Origin: Lactonifactor sp. BIOML-A5
Lineage (GTDB): Bacteria; Bacillota; Clostridia; Lachnospirales; Lachnospiraceae
DNA: 64,000 bases
Direction of reading: 5' to 3'
Assembly (NCBI RefSeq): GCF_009677585.1
Contig: NZ_WKYV01000027.1
Span: 1 to 64,000 of the forward strand
The notes under the pieces were generated by a model, which worked only from the letters and a program-made list of their open reading frames with translations, made no database searches and was not told the DNA's origin. The stretch's first letter is position 1. Every line of letters begins with the position of its first letter. Of this stretch, positions 25,093-34,048 are shown in pieces. Position numbers and translations under genes: made by a program.

Positions 25093-25902
25093 TCAGTCTC
25101 TTGCCTCCGGGTATAGTTCAAAATATTCCCCAAGCTTCAGGCTATATAGTACTTTGGGGACTACCTGCTTCTTTCTTACCACCGATTCAAAACATGCGAT
25201 CCACCCCCCGTCATCTTTATTCGGATCCGGAAAATGTACTGCTATTACTGTTTTGATAGGGTGCAGCCGTTCCCTCGCCCGGGCCAGCGTGACGTAAGTA
25301 AAGGGGCAGATTAGATAGTCCACCTGCAGCCTGCTCCGTTCTGCATGTGCCAGCAGCGCCTGGGGCTCGGCATCTCCGGTAAGCAGCAAGGCGCCATATT
25401 TGGTTTTTAGATAATAACAAATATTGTCCACATCCCGGTACTGTTCTCCCATATGGAGGCAGCAGAAAGAATATAGTTCCAGTTCGGAATTTACTTTGTA
25501 TGAAACGGAGTCCCCAGGGCTTACCGTCAGAATCGTATTATGCAGACGGCCCCTTAATTCCTTTGTAATCTTTTCATTGGCGAATAGGATGAGATCCTTG
25601 TTTTTCTCTGCAAACGCTATGACTTTTTCCATATGATAGTGATCACTGTGCTCGTGAGTCAGAAGTAATAATTCAGCCTTTCCCGCGAAAGCAGTATCCT
25701 CCAGTTTCGGATCTGCACATTGATATCTATCCAAGTTATCATGGCAAAATGGATCTGCATATATCACTATGTTATGTATAAATAATACCACCCCGGCATT
25801 ATTTATCTGGCATGCTGCAATTCTTACGCCCTTTGTTTTGGTCTCTTGGGCGTTTATTAACTTTTTCAATTCCGCTTCTCTATGCTTCATAGGATATATC
25901 AT
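25093..25902 (-). CDS. Metallo-beta-lactamase-fold hydrolase-like protein
   Basis: 269 residues. The metal-binding motif THEHSDH (about 82-88) and later LLTGDAE (about 173-179) and AVHFPD mark the MBL fold, close to the UlaG-like/Zn-dependent hydrolase group. The first about 40 residues are helical. The start ATG overlaps the stop of the aldo/keto reductase gene by one base (TAATG), so translation is coupled. Substrate unknown; a lactone or phosphodiester is possible. Confidence 0.85.
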   Translation of the reverse strand: MIYPMKHREAELKKLINAQETKTKGVRIAACQINNAGVVLFIHNIVIYADPFCHDNLDRYQCADPKLEDTAFAGKAELLLLTHEHSDHYHMEKVIAFAEKNKDLILFANEKITKELRGRLHNTILTVSPGDSVSYKVNSELELYSFCCLHMGEQYRDVDNICYYLKTKYGALLLTGDAEPQALLAHAERSRLQVDYLICPFTYVTLARARERLHPIKTVIAVHFPDPNKDDGGWIACFESVVRKKQVVPKVLYSLKLGEYFELYPEARD

Positions 25903-27044
25903 TACCGAAATAGCAATTTAGCTTTATCCATACGCTCTGCCACGCGAACCCCAAAGGGACAGCGCTCTTCACACAGTCCGCATCCAATACAGTCTGCCGC
26001 ATTGGAGGACAGCTCCCCATAATGAGCTTTTACCGTACTCGGAACTTCTTCCTGCATCACAGCCAGATCATAGAGCTTATTTACCATAGCAATATCTATT
26101 TTCTGGGGACATGGAGCACAATGGCCGCAATAAGTACACTGTCCGAAATAGGCATGGCGGGGTGCCCCTGCCAGCACACTGGCGTAATCTTTCTCCTCCT
26201 CAGAGGCAGTTTCATAGGCAACTGCTTCAGCCACATGCTCCGGCGTATCATACCCCACCATAACACTTGCCACCGCGGGTCTTGTGAGTGCATAGTGCAG
26301 ACACTGCACTGGCGTAAGTGCAACCCCGAAGGGAGATGTCTCAGCGGAAAACAAACGGCCTCCGGCATAACCTTTCATTACTGTTATACCTACTCCTCTC
26401 TCCTCACAGATCCGGTAAAGCTCCTCTCTCTCCGGAGCGATTCCCCTCAGTGTCTCATCGTAATCCTCTGCAAAATACTCATTCATATCCTCTGTGGCAG
26501 GCATCAGATCAAAGGCAGGATTGATACTGAACAAAATCATCTCTATCTCACTGCACCGGGCCGCCATCTTTGCCACATCCGGATTATGAGTGCTCATTCC
26601 GATATGCCGGATCGTCCCCCGTTCTTTCAGCTTACGGGCATACTCTATAAACTCCCCTGTCATAATCCGGTCAAATTCTGCAGCCTCATCCACAAAATGT
26701 ATCATTCCCAAATCTATGTAATCTGTCTGCAGGCGATCCAGAAGATCCTGAAAGGCTTCTTTGACTTTTGCCATATCACGGGTGCGCACATACTGGCCAT
26801 CCTGCCACGTAGAGCCCAAATGTCCCTGTATGATCCACCGTTCCCGTCTTCCTTTCAGTGCTGCTCCGATGTTGGTGCGCACCATAGGTTCCGACATCCA
26901 GCAGTCCAGAATATTAATTCCATTCGACTCACAGCAGTCAATGACTTCCTCCACTTCCTCTGCATTGTGCCGCTCCAGCCACTCTGCTCCCAAACCGATT
27001 TCACTCACGCACAAGCCTGTATTACCCAATTGTCGATATCTCAT
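25902..27044 (-). CDS. Aldo/keto reductase with C-terminal 4Fe-4S ferredoxin domain
   Basis: 380 residues. The AKR barrel (about 1-285) carries LGNTGLCVSEIGLG at the start, catalytic Asp near ILDCW, and the conserved GMSTHNPDVA. The C-terminal about 90 residues hold two cysteine motifs, CTYCGHCAPCPQKI (about 302-315) and CIGCGLCEERCPFGV (about 352-366), that ligate Fe-S clusters. This architecture is common in anaerobes, where electrons may come from ferredoxin instead of NADPH. AAAGGA precedes ATG 27044. First gene of an AKR-MBL-acetyltransferase operon. Confidence 0.92.
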   Translation of the reverse strand: MRYRQLGNTGLCVSEIGLGAEWLERHNAEEVEEVIDCCESNGINILDCWMSEPMVRTNIGAALKGRRERWIIQGHLGSTWQDGQYVRTRDMAKVKEAFQDLLDRLQTDYIDLGMIHFVDEAAEFDRIMTGEFIEYARKLKERGTIRHIGMSTHNPDVAKMAARCSEIEMILFSINPAFDLMPATEDMNEYFAEDYDETLRGIAPEREELYRICEERGVGITVMKGYAGGRLFSAETSPFGVALTPVQCLHYALTRPAVASVMVGYDTPEHVAEAVAYETASEEEKDYASVLAGAPRHAYFGQCTYCGHCAPCPQKIDIAMVNKLYDLAVMQEEVPSTVKAHYGELSSNAADCIGCGLCEERCPFGVRVAERMDKAKLLFR

Positions 27045-27118
27045 ATTGATTTATCCTTTCGTATTATGCTGTTCCGCGCTTCCCTGTTCTTACGATATTA
27101 TCCACACTCTTTCTTGTT

Positions 27119-27370
27119 TTATCTTATAGTCTGCTTTGACAGCCAGTCTATGATACTATCGTAATTTTGAGGCTGATGGGGAAATGTACAATTCGTGCAG
27201 TCCTTGATCCTCCCCCCGCTTTTCGCTTTCAAATATTTCGGTTTACCAGGACACTTCTCGGAAATATAAAAGGGACAATAGCAGAACAGACAGTTCATTT
27301 CTTCGATTCCGCTGTGGCACGGATAATATTTGCAGCTCTTATTGGCAAAAAATCTGTATGAATTCTCCAC
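27119..27370 (-). CDS. Cysteine-rich small-domain protein
   Basis: 83 residues, starting at GTG 27370 with GAGAGGTG upstream. Eight cysteines are arranged as KSCKYYPCHSG, MNCLFCYCPFY, KCPGKPKY and KDCTNCTFPH, which fits the PF04071-type cysteine-rich small domain, thought to bind metal. Relatives are often near cobalamin or metal genes, but nothing of that kind is adjacent. It is the last gene of a DMT transporter/small HTH operon. Confidence 0.8.
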   Translation of the reverse strand: MENSYRFFANKSCKYYPCHSGIEEMNCLFCYCPFYISEKCPGKPKYLKAKSGGRIKDCTNCTFPHQPQNYDSIIDWLSKQTIR

Positions 27371-27382
27371 GTACTACACCTC

Positions 27383-27670
27383 TCAATTCTCTTCACAATC
27401 GGACGCCGGGATCATCTTTCTGCACGACTTCCCAAAATCAGTTACTTCATAGGTTATGTTAAGTTTGCCATCTGCGGCCATCCCAATGGCCGCAGCTTTC
27501 ATAATTCCCACTCCGCAGTAGGTACTGATAATCTTTTCTATGTTTTTTACCGAGGTTGTTCTCTCCCCCTTATATTCCTCCTGAAGCTTTTTAGCCACTT
27601 CCTCGGAAGAAAAGGTACTATTTTTTAAAATAGCATATTCTAAAACTCTTGACTTAATGGGCAGTCTCAT
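27383..27670 (-). CDS. Small winged-helix-like protein, unknown function
   Basis: 95 residues; AAGGAG precedes ATG 27670. The N-terminal segment (about 5-55) looks like a winged helix (RVLEYAILKNSTFSSEEVAKKL ... SVKNIEKIISTY). I do not recognise the family. It is 13 bp downstream of the DMT transporter gene and 12 bp before the cysteine-rich small protein, so the three are co-transcribed; a local regulator is plausible. Confidence 0.65.
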   Translation of the reverse strand: MRLPIKSRVLEYAILKNSTFSSEEVAKKLQEEYKGERTTSVKNIEKIISTYCGVGIMKAAAIGMAADGKLNITYEVTDFGKSCRKMIPASDCEEN

Positions 27671-27683
27671 AAAATCTCCTTAT

Positions 27684-28736
27684 CTACACATCTCTCAGAT
27701 TAAACAATTCCGATGGTTTTGCCAGCACAATCAATATTCCTACAACAATGACAAAGGCTCCCAGAATCCCCAGAGCTGTCACCGAAAAAGAAATAATTCC
27801 CATCTTAGACATTACAATTCCTATGGGAATACTCCATATGGGAGTGGAAAATAAAATTGCTGACCCCCTGGTCGCTCCGCAGTAACTGTACGCCACATAA
27901 ATTCCGTTGTACTGGATTGTCAGAAAAATAATAGACATAAACAAGAACAGTAAAATGATCGGTTCTGAAAAAATCACTGCATAGATCTGCGTAATCCAGT
28001 TTACATGACCGGTTGCCGCACAGACGATAAGTGCGCACAGCAATTCTATAAGAGAACCGCCGATCATACGGTAGAGGGGGCATACAATAAGAGGATCTGA
28101 CACATCAATGGCATGTGTGCTGATAATTGCTTCAATGGCATATCCGATCGGCGCCGCCGCTGTTATGATAAGGCCCAGATAGAAATGGCTGACCCCTTCG
28201 GGAGGGGCGATACTTGCAATAACCACACCGGCAACTGTAAGGATAATTCCAACAAAAACACGGATTCCCGTCTTTTCCTTCAAGAATATTGTTCCTAAAA
28301 TTGCCGTTATTACAGGGGTTAACCCAATGATGCAATTCCCATAAGTAGACCCGCAAAAGCTGATCCCCACGATGGAGCAGGCGGTTGCCACCGGTCCCCC
28401 AAGAATAGAAGCTCCTAATACAGTTCTTGAAGATTTCACCCTCCAGATTCTCAGATATTCTGCAAGGGGGATTCCCCGTATGGTATTAAAAAGTATCATT
28501 AGGATCCCTCCGCAAAGCTCGCAGAAAGATAGTATCACAAGAGTTAATACATAAGTGAAGACAATTACATTTGGAAAGGACTGACTGATCCGATCCGAAG
28601 CTGTCACATTGAAGTTTTGGAAAATAACCAATGACAGGGCAGAGATCCAGGCCAGACCCAGTCCCAGCATTGCTAACCTGACTTTTCTGTCTTCATAGAT
28701 TTTTTTTGCTTTCGCATTCTCACTGAAAGTATCCAT
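27684..28736 (-). CDS. DMT-superfamily (EamA) transporter
   Basis: 350 residues with about ten hydrophobic helices in two EamA-like halves (about 25-165 and 185-340); the typical end of the first half, ITAILGTIFLKEKTGIRVFVGIIL (read in two parts), is visible. These proteins export or import small metabolites, often amino acids or nucleotide sugars. First gene of the operon with the winged-helix and cysteine-rich small proteins. Substrate unknown. Confidence 0.85.
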   Translation of the reverse strand: MDTFSENAKAKKIYEDRKVRLAMLGLGLAWISALSLVIFQNFNVTASDRISQSFPNVIVFTYVLTLVILSFCELCGGILMILFNTIRGIPLAEYLRIWRVKSSRTVLGASILGGPVATACSIVGISFCGSTYGNCIIGLTPVITAILGTIFLKEKTGIRVFVGIILTVAGVVIASIAPPEGVSHFYLGLIITAAAPIGYAIEAIISTHAIDVSDPLIVCPLYRMIGGSLIELLCALIVCAATGHVNWITQIYAVIFSEPIILLFLFMSIIFLTIQYNGIYVAYSYCGATRGSAILFSTPIWSIPIGIVMSKMGIISFSVTALGILGAFVIVVGILIVLAKPSELFNLRDV

Positions 28737-28820
28737 AAAAATACCTATCGCTTTCTATATATTTATGCCTTACGCTATGATAGCAGTCATAGACCCCGGC
28801 ACCTGATTTTCTAATTAAAT

Positions 28821-28866
28821 GCCCCCTGTAATTTATAGATTGAACTGCCATTTCATTACAGGGGGC
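28821..28866. terminator. Hairpin at the 3' end of the long dehydrogenase operon
   Basis: Perfect 12-bp arms GCCCCCTGTAAT (28821-28832) and its complement (28855-28866). No strong T run follows on the minus strand, so termination efficiency is uncertain, but it lies just after the lpd stop. Confidence 0.55.
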
Positions 28867-28897
28867 GGAGGATTACTCTAATGATGAATCAATAAAA

Positions 28898-30259
28898 CTA
28901 CATAAATAATGCTTCTCTGATTACCTCACCCACAGTGGGATGGGGAAATACCAGTTTTTGTAATTCAGCGAGCGGCTTTTTCGATGCAATCATCATCTCT
29001 GCACCGCAGATGATTTCAGAGGCGTAGCTGCCGATCATATGGACACCAACCACTGTATTGTCCTCCAGATTCACGATTAGCTTACAGATACCGTCGCCTC
29101 TTTCTACCTCTGCAAGATATCTCCCGGAGTAATTCATAGAAACGCTGATACTTCTTACCTTCATTCCTTTGGCAGCTGCACTTTCCTCAGTTTCTCCAAC
29201 CCCTGCCACTTCCGGATCCGTATAGATTACGGATGGAATCCTGGAATAATCCATAGTATCTTCAATTCCAAGAATATGGTTTACCGCCACCTCTGCCTCT
29301 CTGTACGCTGTATGGGCAAGCATTATTTTTCCATTTACATCGCCTACCGCATACACGCCTTCCACGTTAGTTCTGAGATGTTCGTCGGTTACCACCGCAC
29401 TGCGGTTCATTTCAAGCCCCAGGTTTTCTAATCCCATATTTTCTGTATAGGCCCGCCGGCCGATTGCACAGAGAACAGCATCTGCTTCAGCAATTTTTTC
29501 ACTGCCCTTTTGTTCGTACAAAACACCTTGTCCGGTAACCCCGGTTACCTTACAGCCCAGCTTAAATTTGATGCCCTTCCTCTTATATGCCCTCAGCAAA
29601 ATCTCTGAAATCTCAGCTTCTGTAGGGCCTGCAATTTTATCCAGCATCTCAATGATGGTCACCTCAACGCCAACCATAGCATAATAAGATGCCATTTCCA
29701 GGCCAATGACGCCGCCCCCTATCACCACCAGCTTTTCGGGGAGATTGGTTCTGCTGAGCGCCTCGGCATTCGTCATCACGTAACCTGAAGCGATTCCTTC
29801 CTTCAGTCCTGGTATGCCGGGAATCACCGGCACCGAGCCGCAAGCGAGTATTAATTTCTCTCCAATATACGTCTTGTCATCTGCCCGGACCATGAATCCG
29901 TCTGAAGTTCTGCCCTCCACATAGCCCATGGCAGATACGACGGTTACTTGATTGGCGTCCATAATTGCCTTCACACCTGCTACCAGTGAGCCAACCACCT
30001 GATTCTTGCGCTGAATTACCTGTTCCTGATGAATCTCTACGTTATCTGCCGTAACGCCGAATCCTTTGCTGTTTTGCGCATGCTGATAAAGCTTGGCAGA
30101 ATTCAGCATGGCTTTTGAAGGGATGCATCCCTCATTCAGACAGGTACCTCCCAGCGCCCGCTTTTCAATCAATACAACCGATTTTCCTGCCGCAGCGGCG
30201 CGCTCCGCCGCCAGATAACCGCCGGGACCGCCGCCTAATACAATAATATCTGCTTTCAT
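28898..30259 (-). CDS. lpdA: Dihydrolipoyl dehydrogenase (E3)
   Basis: 453 residues from ATG 30259, with GGAG 9 nt upstream; the frame to 30298 is an unneeded extension. FAD motif GGGPGGYLAAERAA (about 8-21), redox-active disulfide GGTCLNEGCIPSK (about 38-50), NAD motif GGGVIGLEMA (about 177-186), second FAD motif YAVGDVNG (about 305-312), and the C-terminal His-Glu pair HPTVGE (about 440-445) are all present. It reoxidises the lipoyl group and makes NADH. It is the last gene of the long operon and completes the E1-E2-E3 set encoded upstream. Confidence 0.95.
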   Translation of the reverse strand: MKADIIVLGGGPGGYLAAERAAAAGKSVVLIEKRALGGTCLNEGCIPSKAMLNSAKLYQHAQNSKGFGVTADNVEIHQEQVIQRKNQVVGSLVAGVKAIMDANQVTVVSAMGYVEGRTSDGFMVRADDKTYIGEKLILACGSVPVIPGIPGLKEGIASGYVMTNAEALSRTNLPEKLVVIGGGVIGLEMASYYAMVGVEVTIIEMLDKIAGPTEAEISEILLRAYKRKGIKFKLGCKVTGVTGQGVLYEQKGSEKIAEADAVLCAIGRRAYTENMGLENLGLEMNRSAVVTDEHLRTNVEGVYAVGDVNGKIMLAHTAYREAEVAVNHILGIEDTMDYSRIPSVIYTDPEVAGVGETEESAAAKGMKVRSISVSMNYSGRYLAEVERGDGICKLIVNLEDNTVVGVHMIGSYASEIICGAEMMIASKKPLAELQKLVFPHPTVGEVIREALFM

Positions 30260-30319
30260 CTTACATATCTCCATTCCTCTGTATCCCTCAGGGCACAAAG
30301 CATTTCTATAGAAAGGTAA

Positions 30320-31660
30320 TTATTTAAGAATCACCTTCTGAATGCCCATATAATCACATACAAGCTTTACAATGTCTGTATAATTGCCCTCTTTGATGAC
30401 TACATGATGGTGCAGTCCTGCTTTAATCATCTGATCAATTACCCGGCTCGGCTTCTGTCCGTCAGCTCTCAGCTTAAGAACCAGCTTCTCGCCGCCGTCT
30501 ACCCACTCTTCGTGGCTCACAGGCAGGGTCTCGCCCTCTGCGATCAGAACCTGGTAATTTCCGGCACTTCCCTGCATGTCACAGAAAGTAACCTTATCCA
30601 TTGCTTTTAACGGAACTCCGATAAAGGCTCCCATCTCTCCGGACGGATTCGTGACAACTTTATCAATGCTGTCAGCCAGAGAGGCCGCGGAACTGCCCTC
30701 GTGACAGATCGTCATATAATCAGCTTCATCGTCAAAGGCTCCAATCTCACCAAGTGCGCATGTGCCGCCGTCGGAAGCAAGATTTAAAATATACTGGATC
30801 ACAGCATGGGCAATATCCCCTTCTGTATCTACAATAATATCCTCATCAGCCAGCCAGGAAGCTGTCTGGTTCATCAGCCCCCCATAGTTTGGATAGCATT
30901 CCGCTGCAATGGCGTTAAGTCCGGTATCCTTTATCATGGCTTTTGTGGCCATATACACTTTTGCCATCCAAAGCATACACGCATCGCTGCACTTAACCGT
31001 CCCTGTGCGATCCTTTAATTCTTCCAGGGTCTTTTTCGCCTCTGCATCGCAGATCTTCTCAGCGGCATCTGTAATTTCTTCCATTTCAAAGTGAATAATT
31101 GTAGGGCCCAAAGTCGTGGAAAACTCCCACTCCTCAATACTCATATCCTGAGGACCTGCAACTCTCCATGTCTGGCGGGGACCTACCAGAGCCAGACGCA
31201 TAGATTTTACTTTATCAATAATCTGTCCGGCGCGTGCCACATTTTTAATCTTTTTGATGAGGGCTTCATCGTCTGCAAGACCATATACATACTCGAAATG
31301 TATTCCGGGGTTCTTTAAGGCGGATCCAAAGTTCTGCACACAGCCAATAGAGAATGTTTCCGGATAAGGCACAGCCCAGAACACCACCGGAACCTTTAAC
31401 TCGTGAATAAACAGATATTTAAGAGAATCCGTAACCCAGGTTACATCCATAATGGCCACAGATTCGATCCCTTCTGCCTTAAACTGGTCGCAGACATTCA
31501 GTGCATCCGTGGAGTTCCATACGGAACGGTTCGCCACAACCACATCGATCCCTGCATCTGTCATTGCCTTGGCCGCATTGTTGATCAACTCATCGTATCT
31601 CTGTCCGCCGCTTTCTACGGGACTGCAAAGTCCTACTAAACCCATTTTTGCTTTGTTCAT
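30320..31660 (-). CDS. L-arabinose/L-fucose isomerase-like protein
   Basis: 446 residues from ATG 31660 (GGAG 8 nt upstream). The fold follows the AraA/FucI family: N-terminal Rossmann-like segments (VGLVGLCSPVESGGQRYDEL, AEGIESVAIMDVTWVTDSL), a central metal-site region (IHFEMEEI, AAECYPNYGG, CALGEIGAF, CHEGSS) and a C-terminal beta domain with HHHVV. The metal-binding Glu/His pattern is plausible, but overall similarity is to the uncharacterised branch rather than to true arabinose isomerase. It likely converts an aldose to a ketose before the FGGY kinase. Substrate unknown. Confidence 0.78.
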   Translation of the reverse strand: MNKAKMGLVGLCSPVESGGQRYDELINNAAKAMTDAGIDVVVANRSVWNSTDALNVCDQFKAEGIESVAIMDVTWVTDSLKYLFIHELKVPVVFWAVPYPETFSIGCVQNFGSALKNPGIHFEYVYGLADDEALIKKIKNVARAGQIIDKVKSMRLALVGPRQTWRVAGPQDMSIEEWEFSTTLGPTIIHFEMEEITDAAEKICDAEAKKTLEELKDRTGTVKCSDACMLWMAKVYMATKAMIKDTGLNAIAAECYPNYGGLMNQTASWLADEDIIVDTEGDIAHAVIQYILNLASDGGTCALGEIGAFDDEADYMTICHEGSSAASLADSIDKVVTNPSGEMGAFIGVPLKAMDKVTFCDMQGSAGNYQVLIAEGETLPVSHEEWVDGGEKLVLKLRADGQKPSRVIDQMIKAGLHHHVVIKEGNYTDIVKLVCDYMGIQKVILK

Positions 31661-31689
31661 TTGATCATCTCCAATCATTTATAAAAAGT

Positions 31690-32013
31690 TTAAACCGGAC
31701 CGCCGCACCAGGAAATCAGTGCAGCCTCGGTCCCTATATTTGTGATTTCATGAGGTTCCCCTTCTTCAATAAGAAGCAAATCCCCTTCCAATAATTCATA
31801 GCAGCATCCTGTCTCCGGGTTCCGCACAATTACGTGCCCTCTGCTGACGAAAAAAGTTTCATGGGAGATTGGATGCCCCGGATCCACTCCGCCTGTCTGT
31901 CCGGGCAGCAGTTCAGATGTCCCAAACCAGATTTTATCCGTTCTGCAGTAATCTCTCACTACTTCCGGTCCATCCAGGCTGACCTTAGCTGCAGCCTTTC
32001 TAATAATTTGCAT
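31690..32013 (-). CDS. Small cupin-domain protein
   Basis: 107 residues from ATG 32013 with GGAG upstream; a TTG at 32025 is the only earlier option. A single cupin barrel is visible with GHPISHETFFVSRGHVIV (about 50-67) and EGEPHEITNIG (about 86-96), giving the His/Glu metal ligands. It may isomerise or epimerise a sugar, like RmlC-type small cupins, or serve as a binding protein. It sits between the MFS carrier and the isomerase-like gene in the operon. Confidence 0.8.
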   Translation of the reverse strand: MQIIRKAAAKVSLDGPEVVRDYCRTDKIWFGTSELLPGQTGGVDPGHPISHETFFVSRGHVIVRNPETGCCYELLEGDLLLIEEGEPHEITNIGTEAALISWCGGPV

Positions 32014-32032
32014 AGCTCTCTCCAATCCCTTC

Positions 32033-33268
32033 TTATTTTGCTAACTCTTTTGCAACCTCGTCCTTTTCCCGGATAAAAATTCTAACCAGAATAACATTTG
32101 TGAATAAGGTCAGTACGGCACAGAACGCCAGACCAATCCAGTAAGAATCTGTAAAGTCCTTCACAACGCCCACAATCTGCTGGAAGACAAACATACCTAC
32201 CAGGAATGATACACCCTGGATAATGCCATTGGCTGGTCCGATCTTGGATGACTGCGTGGTATCAGAAAGAAGTGCAAACCCTATAGGATATACAACGTAA
32301 GCGCAGAATCCTGTACAGATCATACCAACCACAACAATAGAAACGATTCCGCCCTGGTTGCCGAAGATCATAAGCAGATATCCCGCTACCATTCCCACGC
32401 CGCCGATAAGCATGGTTGGCCTTCTCTTGCCCATTTTGTCAGAAATTGCACCGAACAGCAGACTGGAAACAATACCTACTGCAGTAAATAAGGTAGAGGC
32501 TAATCCTGCATTGGAACTTGACATACCCAGATCCACTAACATACTGGGTCCCCAATAATTGGCAATTCCCAATCCCCCCAGTACACCTGTAACGGCAATA
32601 CAATGTGCAATGGTGTTTTTGTTCATTGCCTTATCGTATTTATTGGATTCATCTGCCGCGGAAGAGGCTTCATCTATATCCATAATTCCTGGATCCTTTA
32701 AAATCAGAATCAGAATCACAAGTACAACTACTACGAAAACGATTACCGAAATATTTCCGCTTGAGATACCCAGACGTTCCAGCAGCAGTGAAAAAATATA
32801 CAGTGCACAGAAGGTACCAATGCCGTCTGCTGCTGTCATTGCTCCTGTGGCAACTCCCATTTTATTCGTTCCATTAAACCAGTGAACCGCAAGCGTATAT
32901 GCCGCATTATAGATACAGGCATTTCCAAAACCGCTCACCAGTCTGGAGATAATAAGTACTGCATAAGATGGAGCAAAGAAGAACATTGCATGGCCCACAA
33001 TCATAATGCCAATGCCAAGCATGGTGAAGAATTTACATCCTCTCTTTTCCACCATGGCACCTACGATAAACAAACCAATGCCGCAGGCAAAGGAATAGGC
33101 GGTATTAATAATACTTAACTGGGAATAAGAAATACTGTAGGTTTCCATAATGTAATCCGAAAGTGTTCCGTGACAATACTGGAAAAATGGTGCGATAGAG
33201 CCTGCGATCACACATAAAACTAACATAAACCATTGCTTTTTACTCGGGTTGACTAATTTTTCATTCAT
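32033..33268 (-). CDS. MFS transporter of the dehydrogenase operon
   Basis: 411 residues, 12 hydrophobic helices, with the MFS signature between helices 2 and 3 (GAMVEKRGCKFF) and 8 and 9 (GAISDKMGKRRP, about 262-273). The pattern resembles oxalate/formate-antiporter-like and monocarboxylate carriers, hinting at an organic acid or sugar acid. GGAGGG precedes ATG 33268. Its place in the operon suggests that it imports the operon's substrate. Confidence 0.88.
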   Translation of the reverse strand: MNEKLVNPSKKQWFMLVLCVIAGSIAPFFQYCHGTLSDYIMETYSISYSQLSIINTAYSFACGIGLFIVGAMVEKRGCKFFTMLGIGIMIVGHAMFFFAPSYAVLIISRLVSGFGNACIYNAAYTLAVHWFNGTNKMGVATGAMTAADGIGTFCALYIFSLLLERLGISSGNISVIVFVVVVLVILILILKDPGIMDIDEASSAADESNKYDKAMNKNTIAHCIAVTGVLGGLGIANYWGPSMLVDLGMSSSNAGLASTLFTAVGIVSSLLFGAISDKMGKRRPTMLIGGVGMVAGYLLMIFGNQGGIVSIVVVGMICTGFCAYVVYPIGFALLSDTTQSSKIGPANGIIQGVSFLVGMFVFQQIVGVVKDFTDSYWIGLAFCAVLTLFTNVILVRIFIREKDEVAKELAK

Positions 33269-33350
33269 TTTTTACACCCTCCATTCCGTTCAAGATCATT
33301 TTATCTAATAAGTAACCTTCTCCCTGGCTGCCTTATTGCCGCTGCCGCTT

Positions 33351-34016
33351 TTACAAAAGTGAAACAACTTTCTCAAGATTTTCCCGGAATGTACCATCTG
33401 CAGCAAACTTTTTATCAAACAGTGCGCTGCCCATTGTAAATGTCCACGGATTCATCTTACGTACCGTCTCGATCCGTTCCGGAGAATCAATACTTCCTGC
33501 CATGATAACCGGTAACTTGGAATTCTTGATAAAGTCTGCAGAAAATACCTCCGGATCCCCCTGTGAGTAACGATAGCCTAACAGGTCAACACCAAAAACC
33601 CCCTTGTTTCTGTATTCCGCTTCCTGCTCCAGGCAGAAGGAAACAGTTCCCTCCAGAACGCTGGGACTGCCGGAGACTTTTCCCACAAACGGACAGTATT
33701 TCAGATCCTGCTGTTTGATATACTCCAGTACACTGTCATAGAAGATTGTACCCGCAAGGTAATCAAAGCCGCACTCTACGGCCAGTTTTGCACCGCGCAT
33801 ACATTCTTCTTCTGAATATGTAACAACCTCCAAAAATGTAGTTTTCCCGGCCTGCTTCATCAGCTGACATAACTCTCTCATCTGCGCAGGCGGCATGCCA
33901 ACGTCCTTAAATCCCCAGTTTACCACAGGCAGATCCCTGCAGCTCTCAAATACTTCTTTTGCATTTGACACTGTAACATCATGATGTGTCAGCATAACAA
34001 TTAATTTTTCAACCAT
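33351..34016 (-). CDS. TIM-barrel protein with phosphate-binding end, function unknown
   Basis: 221 residues; AAGGAG precedes ATG 34016. The sequence alternates beta strands and helices like a small (beta/alpha)8 barrel. The last two strands, LPVIMAGSIDSPERI (about 167-181) and TFTMGSALFDKKF (about 193-205), resemble the standard phosphate-binding ends of HisA, TrpC or Rpe-type barrels. Possible catalytic residues are in VVNWGFKD and GTIFYDSV. It lies right after the FGGY kinase gene, so it could be an aldolase or epimerase on the phosphorylated product. I do not recognise the exact family. Confidence 0.65.
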   Translation of the reverse strand: MVEKLIVMLTHHDVTVSNAKEVFESCRDLPVVNWGFKDVGMPPAQMRELCQLMKQAGKTTFLEVVTYSEEECMRGAKLAVECGFDYLAGTIFYDSVLEYIKQQDLKYCPFVGKVSGSPSVLEGTVSFCLEQEAEYRNKGVFGVDLLGYRYSQGDPEVFSADFIKNSKLPVIMAGSIDSPERIETVRKMNPWTFTMGSALFDKKFAADGTFRENLEKVVSLL

Positions 34017-34048
34017 TTTAATGATCTCCTTCTTCTATTTATATATAG

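Noticed and set aside
26022..27164. 380-residue rightward frame antisense to the aldo/keto reductase
   Set aside because: Shadow of a well-supported gene with Fe-S motifs; no ribosome binding site and no plausible protein features.
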